From CAZLAK01 sp964557545 (GTDB taxonomy: Bacteria > Bacillota > Desulfotomaculia > Desulfotomaculales > Pelotomaculaceae), in contig CAZLAK010000042.1 in the NCBI GenBank assembly GCA_964557545.1, positions 1-14,450 of the forward strand: a DNA stretch of 14,450 nt, read 5' to 3'. The notes under the pieces are model-generated. The model was not told where the DNA came from. It did not search any database and saw nothing but the letters and a program-made list of their open reading frames with translations. Positions 1-6,200 of this stretch are shown here, piece by piece (positions within the stretch are counted from its first letter, which is position 1; each line of letters opens with the position of its first letter). The translations under genes were made by a program, and so were the position numbers.

Positions 1-311
1 TAGAAGTGCGGCCTATTTTTCACTGGACAGAGCGGCGGATTAAGGGGCACTTTGTGGTTTGTTTTCTGGCCTTTCTTTTGGAGCGGACCTTGGAATTTGT
101 GCTTAGAAAAGCCGGTATAGACGCCTCACCGCAGGCCATTCAAGAAGCGTTAAACTCCCTTAACTTTGCGGAGGTAGAAGTTGAAGGGCAGCGGTTTCTA
201 ATAAAGACCCAGAGTTCTGATTTAAGCAAGAAGATATTGCGGGCCATGCACATTGCTTCACCTAAAAATATTACTCCAGTGGAACAGTTTTCCACACAGG
301 AATTGGTGTAG
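1..311 (+). CDS. IS1634-type transposase, C-terminal end (5' end outside window)
   Basis: The frame is open from the first base of the window, so this is the last ~100 codons of a longer gene; the GTG at position 6 is not a real start. The visible protein begins with RPIFHWTERRIKGHFVVCFL followed by a leucine-rich stretch (AFLLERTLEFVLRKAG). From memory this is the usual C-terminal end of large DDE transposases of the IS1634/IS4 supergroup, where the last catalytic Glu helix is followed by HWTERRI..GH. The catalytic aspartates lie upstream of the window. The gene ends at TAG 309-311, and about 80 bases of non-coding sequence separate it from the next gene, consistent with the IS right end. 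Family assignment is from motif recall, not a database search. Confidence 0.75.
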   Translation, partial: EVRPIFHWTERRIKGHFVVCFLAFLLERTLEFVLRKAGIDASPQAIQEALNSLNFAEVEVEGQRFLIKTQSSDLSKKILRAMHIASPKNITPVEQFSTQELV

Positions 312-443
312 TGGCAATTTGTACATGTTCCATTTTTCACTTGCCCATTTTATGCGGTTTTCAGGGATCTATCTGATAAAGTCGAGAGGTACTAACAACT
401 GCTGTCGTCGTGGCAATTGTCAGCGCCGGGATTTCTGTACAAC
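312..443. other. Probable IS right end and junction with interrupted gene
   Basis: This stretch lies between the transposase stop and the first good ATG of the NTF2-like gene. I could not place a terminal inverted repeat because the left IS end is outside the window. From about 395 one frame (395, 398, 401...) reads TTAVVVAIVSAGISV, a typical hydrophobic anchor. It is in a different frame from the following domain and has no start codon upstream before a stop at 377-379. I infer that the IS boundary lies around 380-395 and that bases after it belonged to the neighbouring gene. Confidence 0.3.
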
Positions 444-848
444 ATGTTTTTTGTAGTAAAACCGGTAGATGTAGTAGAAAAATTCATTAGGGCCGTTAAC
501 GAGAAAGATATAAACACTGCAGTTACCTGCCTCGACCCCAAGTATGAAAAAGCTTACAATTCTACCAACAATATCCTGGGGGCCTTTATCGGGGTGAGTA
601 TAAAGGACGTGGCTGATCTTTTGCCTATGTTTTTCGACTTCGCTAAATCTAAAGACTCCTCCGTGCAGGATTTGTACATCAAACTTGTCCGCGTGGTTTC
701 TGAGGAAACCACTGATAATACCGCTAAAATAGCGGTTGCGCTTGAGGCAAGTGACGGGCCAAAAGGGAGATTGCTTGGTAGCGGAATCAATGTTTTCTAC
801 CTGTCCAAATTTAACTCAGGCTGGCGGATTGTTGATATCAAGGACTAG
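444..848 (+). CDS. Small NTF2-like (DUF4878-like) protein, N-terminally damaged
   Basis: The product from ATG 444 is about 134 residues; the frame also opens from TTG 417, but neither start has a convincing ribosome binding site. The sequence (PVDVVEKFIRAVNEKDINTA near the start, ending in an aromatic NVFYLSKFNSGWRIVDIKD strand) has the helix-then-curved-sheet pattern of NTF2-like/DUF4878 proteins, usually exported or membrane-anchored ligand-binding or scaffolding domains of unknown role. An anchor-like hydrophobic stretch lies immediately upstream in another frame (395-439), so the intact ancestor was probably a membrane-anchored protein and this copy is truncated by the upstream IS and frameshifted. 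Its stop TAG overlaps the convergent kinase stop at a shared CTAG (845-848). Expression is uncertain. Confidence 0.55.
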   Translation: MFFVVKPVDVVEKFIRAVNEKDINTAVTCLDPKYEKAYNSTNNILGAFIGVSIKDVADLLPMFFDFAKSKDSSVQDLYIKLVRVVSEETTDNTAKIAVALEASDGPKGRLLGSGINVFYLSKFNSGWRIVDIKD

Positions 849-2041
849 CCGCCCGGCATTACTAAAGTGAACCTCGTTACTGCATTATCGGAGAAGCATT
901 CGATTTTTCCATGCAACTTTCTTGCTAATTGCTGGCAAATAAACAGTCCGAGACCGCTGTGTCGTCCGTCTTTTGTGGTCGAACCAGGTTCGAAAAGTTT
1001 TTCTTTGACTTCCTGGGGCAGTGAACCCGGATTAATTACGGAAAAGTGCAAGAAAGGCCCTTCTTTTTTAACGGTTACCTTAATAATTTTCTCGTGTCCA
1101 AACTGATCCACAAATTCGATGGCATTATCAATTAAATTGCCGAGTATGCGGGACAGATAAAGAGCTCTTGGTCCGATATGCGACAAAGCGGCATCAATAT
1201 CAACATCCAGCTTGATTCCTTTCAACTCAGCCTGGGTCAGTTTTGCATTGAGCAGGGCTCCAATAACAACGTTATCAATTTTTAATACCTCGTTATAGAA
1301 AGACGATTCACCAATTAAATGAGTAACGAATTCTTTCAGCTCCTCTTTGGCGTCTTTGTGAACGAGCGAGTTGATAACCTGAAGCTGGTTTAAGAAGTCG
1401 TGTCTTTGACCCCTTATAGAGTTTAACAGGCCTGTCAGGTTTTCAGATATAGCATCCCGCGTTGCCAAAAATAATTTCTCTTCTGCTAGGCTGCTATATT
1501 TGCTTAGTATAAAAATGTTTAGCAATACGACTAATACGAAAACAATATTGAAAGTAGCCAGTTTAATGAAGTCAGATGATTTTAATCCCGCGTTTAATTG
1601 AGTAACTAGCCCTATTAAAAGAGCCACCTGTACAGCAATTGCAATAAACACTAGTCTAAATTGCGGGTTAGCCATGTTTTCATTGATATTAACAAAAGAA
1701 AACTGAATAGCATGCCGCAGTTTCGCAGCCGGGTAAGCAATAAAAACACCGGCTGTATAAAAAGGTATCAGCAACAAACAGGTAATAGGGTCAACGATAA
1801 GCTGTTCGGTCGACATCCCAAGTACATTAAGAAACGCAATACCAGTCATTTCAGTAACGAAAAGGAATGAAAAAAAGACCGCGTAATACTTTATAGAATC
1901 CAACCATTTAATTTGTGCGGCATATTTGTAGAGAATTATATATGAAAAAATATTTAAAAGCATTCTCAATAAGTGCAATTGAGGAGTCAATTGATAGGTG
2001 GCCCATGTTAATATACCGTAGACAACACTTAAAAATAACAT
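845..2041 (-). CDS. Sensor histidine kinase, SpoOB-type HisKA with GHKL ATPase domain
   Basis: This is a 398-residue membrane sensor kinase. Residues 1-180 hold several hydrophobic segments (about 1-18, 24-40, 50-73, 83-106, 128-148, 160-180). The phosphoacceptor helix is RGQRHDFLNQLQVI with His214, the pattern of SpoOB-type kinases such as AgrC, CitA and DcuS. The ATPase domain follows, with an N-box at GNLIDNAIEF (Asn302, Asn306) and a G-box at HSGLGLFICQQLARK (near 361-375). The protein should autophosphorylate and pass phosphate to the LytTR regulator encoded just upstream in the same operon. ATG 2041 has no properly spaced Shine-Dalgarno (the nearest GAGG is ~17 bases away). It overlaps the TAA of a short upstream frame that carries the missing first membrane helix, so the true N-terminus probably lies at 2148. 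The signal is unknown. Confidence 0.88.
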   Translation of the reverse strand: MLFLSVVYGILTWATYQLTPQLHLLRMLLNIFSYIILYKYAAQIKWLDSIKYYAVFFSFLFVTEMTGIAFLNVLGMSTEQLIVDPITCLLLIPFYTAGVFIAYPAAKLRHAIQFSFVNINENMANPQFRLVFIAIAVQVALLIGLVTQLNAGLKSSDFIKLATFNIVFVLVVLLNIFILSKYSSLAEEKLFLATRDAISENLTGLLNSIRGQRHDFLNQLQVINSLVHKDAKEELKEFVTHLIGESSFYNEVLKIDNVVIGALLNAKLTQAELKGIKLDVDIDAALSHIGPRALYLSRILGNLIDNAIEFVDQFGHEKIIKVTVKKEGPFLHFSVINPGSLPQEVKEKLFEPGSTTKDGRHSGLGLFICQQLARKLHGKIECFSDNAVTRFTLVMPGG

Positions 2042-2148
2042 TAGGCGCCATTTTTTTTGTCCTCACCAAGGAAAATCAATGCCGACAGCATCGGCAAAAC
2101 ACAAGCAGGGATTGAAGCGATAAACAGCCTTGCTATTTCTAGTGGCAC
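2041..2148 (-). pseudogene. Out-of-frame N-terminal membrane helix of the sensor kinase
   Basis: A GTG at 2148 overlaps the last codons of the response regulator and opens a 35-codon frame beginning VPLEIARLFIASIPACVLPM and ending LGEDKKNGA. Its TAA (2043-2041) overlaps the kinase ATG as TAATG. The peptide looks like the first transmembrane helix of a kinase of this class. The frame runs into an A8 run (T8 at 2051-2058 on the plus strand). Reading AAAAAAAA with a -1 slip, or with one more A, gives EDKKK-WRLMLFL, joining directly to the kinase body. So this may be a frameshifted kinase start, a site of transcriptional or ribosomal slippage, or a sequencing/assembly error at a homopolymer. Confidence 0.5.
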
Positions 2149-2891
2149 ATTTCGTCACCTCTTGTTAGCAATATGTTATAAAGTTCATCTAGTTTTTTCC
2201 TGCACATTGTTGCATAATTATGGTAATTATGGAAGGTTAATTTATAGGTGCGGTCAGCAATTGGGGTGATTTTTTCTAATTTTTTTAAGTTGATAATAAA
2301 ACTTTTGTGGCATCTAAAGAAATCGTGATTTAATTTTTTTTCAACTGCTCCAAGGGTTTCAGTGGTTGCATATTTACCGTTGACAGTGTGAACGACGGTT
2401 TTTTTAAATTCTTTTTCAATAAAGAAAATGTCGTCGTACTTAATAAAATATATTTCGTGGTTGTTCTTTAAAATTAAAAAGTCATTAACCACGCGGCTGT
2501 CTTTGTCCAGCATTAAAAGCTTTTCTATTTTGTTTATCGCTTTCCCTATTCGCTCTTTGGTAATTGGTTTTACCAGGTAGTCCACAGCGTCAATTTGGAA
2601 TGCATCGGCGGCATAGTCGGGGTAAGCCGTAACAAAGATAATACATATTTCTTTTTTTATTTCTTTTAATAACGCTGCCACCGAGAGCCCGTTAATTTCA
2701 GGCATCTTTATATCAATAAAAACTGCTTCCGGGTTAAACTTTTTTACAGCGTCAACCAGCTCCTCTCCGCTCTTAACAGCAGCCACCACTTCAACCTGTG
2801 CAAAAAATTCAAGGTAGGATTGTATCAGCTGCCGGGTAGAATCTTCGTCTTCAGCAATGGCTACCTTAATTTTTTCTTTATTGGAAGACAT
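2139..2891 (-). CDS. LytTR-family response regulator
   Basis: This is a 250-residue two-component regulator. The receiver domain (about 8-125) has the acidic pair Glu14/Asp15, phosphoacceptor Asp60 in VFIDIKMPEINGL, the switch Thr88 in IFVTAYPDYA and Lys108 in DYLVKPI. A linker helix leads to a C-terminal LytTR DNA-binding domain (about 145-245), recognisable by IYFIKYDDIFFIEKE, a central HTVNGKY hairpin and FFRCHKSFIINLKKL. LytTR regulators bind paired short repeats and often control cell-surface, toxin or autolysin genes. ATG 2891 is preceded by a strong GAGGTGAGG nine bases upstream. The kinase follows with overlapping codons, so the two are co-transcribed. The gene diverges from the giant hydrolase gene at 3216, a candidate target. 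This type resembles LytR/AgrA regulators, but I cannot name an orthologue. Confidence 0.9.
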   Translation of the reverse strand: MSSNKEKIKVAIAEDEDSTRQLIQSYLEFFAQVEVVAAVKSGEELVDAVKKFNPEAVFIDIKMPEINGLSVAALLKEIKKEICIIFVTAYPDYAADAFQIDAVDYLVKPITKERIGKAINKIEKLLMLDKDSRVVNDFLILKNNHEIYFIKYDDIFFIEKEFKKTVVHTVNGKYATTETLGAVEKKLNHDFFRCHKSFIINLKKLEKITPIADRTYKLTFHNYHNYATMCRKKLDELYNILLTRGDEMCH

Positions 2892-2988
2892 CTTATACTA
2901 CCTCACCTCAAAGCATGGCAAATTGGTTGTTTAATTTTATTCTGTGAAAAATTTCATAATCCTTCTAGATAAATGTAGAAATGAAAAG

Positions 2989-3031
2989 CATTTACGGAAA
3001 CAAGGGATTTACGACTTGTAACCGTGAAATG
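2989..3031. promoter_or_regulatory. Imperfect inverted repeat, possible operator
   Basis: The left arm CATTTACGGAAACAAG (2989-3004) pairs with the right arm CTTGTAACCGTGAAATG (3015-3031). The reverse complement of the right arm is CATTTCACGGTTACAAG, so the arms agree except for one gapped base and a central AA/TT pair. Ten bases separate them. The dyad lies about 35 bp upstream of the candidate -35 box at 3065. It could be an operator for the adjacent regulator or another protein. LytTR proteins more often use direct repeats, so the link is weak. Confidence 0.3.
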
Positions 3032-3064
3032 AAAACTGGATATCGTGATCTTATTCAAAAAGTA

Positions 3065-3093
3065 TTGAAAGCTTAGTAGTCTAGTTATATATT
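3065..3093 (+). promoter_or_regulatory. Candidate sigma-A promoter of the giant hydrolase gene
   Basis: TTGAAA (3065-3070) and TATATT (3088-3093) are separated by 17 bases, close to the vegetative consensus TTGACA-17-TATAAT. Transcription would begin near 3100, leaving a leader of roughly 115 nt before the ATG at 3216. Confidence 0.45.
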
Positions 3094-3113
3094 TTTTACT
3101 GGAGGAATATTTA

Positions 3114-3198
3114 TTGGCTAAAAAGGGGGATGCAAGTAGATGTAAGTATTAGAAGGCTGACTGGGATAAGAACTCCTGAACAAGTCCAGAGGGTTTAA
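3114..3198 (+). other. Two tiny overlapping leader reading frames
   Basis: TTG 3114 follows a GGAGG (3101-3105) at good spacing and reads the 12-residue MAKKGDASRCKY before a stop at 3150-3152. ATG 3130 opens a 22-residue frame (MQVDVSIRRLTGIRTPEQVQ plus RV) ending at 3196-3198, just before the AAAGGAGG of the main gene. Either could be a regulatory leader peptide, or both could be chance. I do not recognise either sequence. Confidence 0.2.
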
Positions 3199-3215
3199 GT
3201 AAAGGAGGAAAAGTA

Positions 3216-6200
3216 ATGAGGAGCATTAATAAGCTTTTTATATTATTTGCTTCAATTTTTTTGTTTTCTGGAATCTTATTATATAATTCAAGTTATGCTT
3301 GTGCAGCAGTTAACCTTAGCAAGCCGGTGATAACAGCGCCTACCAGTAGCACCATAACCAAAGGCAACGTGACCGTGTCATGGAACTCCGTAAGCGGAGC
3401 GGTCAAGTATTTTATTGGACTGCGCGACGTAACGACAGGCGAGAGCGGGCCGCTGCTTATCTCTCCCATTGAAGTCCGGTCAACCAGTTACACAATATCA
3501 TCCTCTTATTTTACCGAGGGGCACAAGTACAAAGTTTGGGTCGGGGCAGCCGCGTCGGCAAGTGCAACACCAGACGAGGCGCCCGGGAGCATAATATACT
3601 TCACCATAACCAAGCCAGCAGACACCACTGCACCTGCAGTAACCAGCACCTCACCTGCCAATAATGCCGTAAACGTACCCGTCAACAGCAGCATAACCGT
3701 TAATTTCAGTGAAAATATCGTCCAGGGGAACTACTTTAACAACATAACAGTAAAGCGTTCCGACAACACATCTGTAACCATTTACAGCACCCTTAGTTCT
3801 GGGAAGCTGACCATTACGAGGAGCGGCAATTGGGAATACAATACCAAATACACCGTAACCATTCCTGCGGGTGCGGTGAAGGATGCTGCGGGCAACGGGT
3901 GCCAGGCATATACCTTTGTATTCACCACAGTAAACCTTGACAAGCCGGTGATAACAGCACCCACCAGCAGCACCATAACCAAAGGCAACGTGACCGTGTC
4001 ATGGAACTCCGTAAGCGGAGCGGTCAAGTATTTTATTGGACTGCGCGACGTAACGACAGGCGAGAGCGGGCCGCTGCTTATCTCTCCCATTGAAGTCCGG
4101 TCAACCAGTTACACAATATCATCCTCTTATTTTACCGAGGGGCACAAGTACAAAGTTTGGGTCGGGGCAGCCGCGTCGGCAAGTGCAACACCAGACGAGG
4201 CGCCCGGGAGCATAATATACTTCACCATAACCAAGCCAGCAGACACCACTGCACCTGCAGTAACCAGCACCTCACCTGCCAATAATGCCGTAAACGTACC
4301 CGTCAACAGCAGCATAACCGTTAATTTCAGTGAAAATATCGTCCAGGGGAACTACTTTAACAACATAACAGTAAAGCGTTCCGACAACACATCTGTAACC
4401 ATTTACAGCACCCTTAGTTCTGGGAAGCTGACCATTACGAGGAGCGGCAATTGGGAATACAATACCAAATACACCGTAACCATTCCTGCGGGTGCGGTGA
4501 AGGACGCGGCGGGCAACGGGTGCCAGGCATATACTTTTGTGTTTACCACAGTGGCCAATATCCCAAAAATTACTAATGACGATTGGAATGTTATATATAA
4601 TTCTACCCAAGACATTGTTGAGGCCATAGTTAATCTTGGCTATAAACAGGCGCCGCCAGGCTCACCTAATATATATATGTTAGTTAAGGATGCAAATGGC
4701 AATTTAGTATTCAAAGGCGATGATTACACCAAGCTGCAATGGAATAATCCCAAAGCACCGGCTAATTACCCCAACAGGTATTATGAGTCCTGGGCCGGTG
4801 TAGATAATACGAGTACTTTAAAAGGTCTCCATCTCACGCGTGGCGCAACATATACATTTGGGATTAAGTTTGGTGACCAGGTGCTTTGGGGGACAAATGG
4901 AAAAGGCGTTTATACAATTCCCTTAAAATTATCTTTAAGTTCGACTATTCAAAAAAATATTGATAGATTAATCAGTGAAGGAAACTATGGTGCAGTTTTG
5001 CAGGAAAAAGTAAGGCAAAGAGCAGACGGCATTATGGAATTCAATCGACCGTATAAATTTGACGGAGTTTCAGATTGCTATGGATTTGTTCGTCAAGTAT
5101 GGAATCCAATTCTTGCAGATGGTAGTATACATTCCGAAGATTTTAACAAGGATTACAATAATAATTCTAAAAAATTAGAAAGAATTAATATAACGGGTGG
5201 TTTGCCTGTCGCTAGTTATCCCGATTCAGATTGGGTTAAAATTACCAACTTAAATGATTTGTGTATAGGAGATGTATTGGCCACCCATCAAGGACATAAG
5301 TGGGGTGGAGATTGGCATGGAGGGATTTATGCAGGAAAAGATGTAAATGGTAACCATCTTGTTTGGGATTGCTCCAGTAGCAAAAATGGTGCTTATAAAA
5401 GAGGTTTTTATAGTGGATTCAAATACTATTATAAACCAATCCATGATGTTCTTGCTAAATCTATTTCACCAACCGGCGTATGCCTGAATAAAACCAGCAC
5501 GACCATAGGTGTAGGGTCAAGCGAGGTATTGACCGCTACGGTAATCCCTGCTAATGCAACAAGCAAAACAGTAACCTGGAAGTCCAGCAACACCAATGTG
5601 GCTACAGTAGACCAGAGCGGTAAAGTCACAGGGGTAAGCGCCGGGATAGCCACCATTACAGTTACCACTGTAGACGGCAACAAGACTGCCACCTGCACGG
5701 TGACTGTGACCGCACCACTGCCTGCACCGGCCATAAAAGAACCGGCCAACAACTCAGAGTTGAGCTTAGGCGAATTTTTAGCCGTCAAGTGGAACAGTGT
5801 TTCCGGAGCAAGTAAATTTAAGATCAAAGCCAGCGACGTAACCAACCTGCAGGACCTCAAGCAAGACGGGATTCAAGTATTTGAAAAGATTTTAGACTCC
5901 GCTAATGTTACCAGCTTTAATATTCCCGGTAGTTATTTCCAGGCTGGCAAAAAGTACCGGGTTGGGGTAGTAGCGATAGGGCCCGATGGTAAGGAGGGTT
6001 ACTGGGGTGTTGCCATAATAACTTTCAAGCCTTCTGTAACTCTGCCTGCTGTGAGTATAGCGGCAACAGATCCAAATGCCTCTGAGGGCGGTACGGATAC
6101 AGGAAAATTTACCATTTCCCGGACAGGAAGCACGAGCACTGCGCTAACCGTAAACTTCACCGTTGGTGGGACAGCAACTAATGGAACAGACTACAACACA

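Larger units (their letters stand above)
2892..3215. promoter_or_regulatory. Divergent regulatory region between LytTR operon and giant hydrolase gene
   Basis: This AT-rich 324-bp region carries the start signals of two divergent units. It includes an imperfect dyad (2989-3004 / 3015-3031), a plus-strand promoter candidate (3065-3093) and a ~115-nt leader with two tiny reading frames. I did not find a convincing minus-strand -10/-35 pair for the regulator, nor a known riboswitch consensus. Placement between a regulator and a surface hydrolase makes it a natural place to look for LytTR binding. Confidence 0.5.

Noticed and set aside
3095..3215. Riboswitch (cyclic di-GMP or other) in the hydrolase leader
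   Set aside because: GGGGGATGCAAGTAGATG superficially recalls GACGCAAAGC of GEMM RNAs, but the flanking conserved bases and paired stems are absent.
3312..4553. CRISPR array or transposon direct repeats
   Set aside because: The units are 621 bp, abutting and in frame inside one coding sequence, with no spacers.
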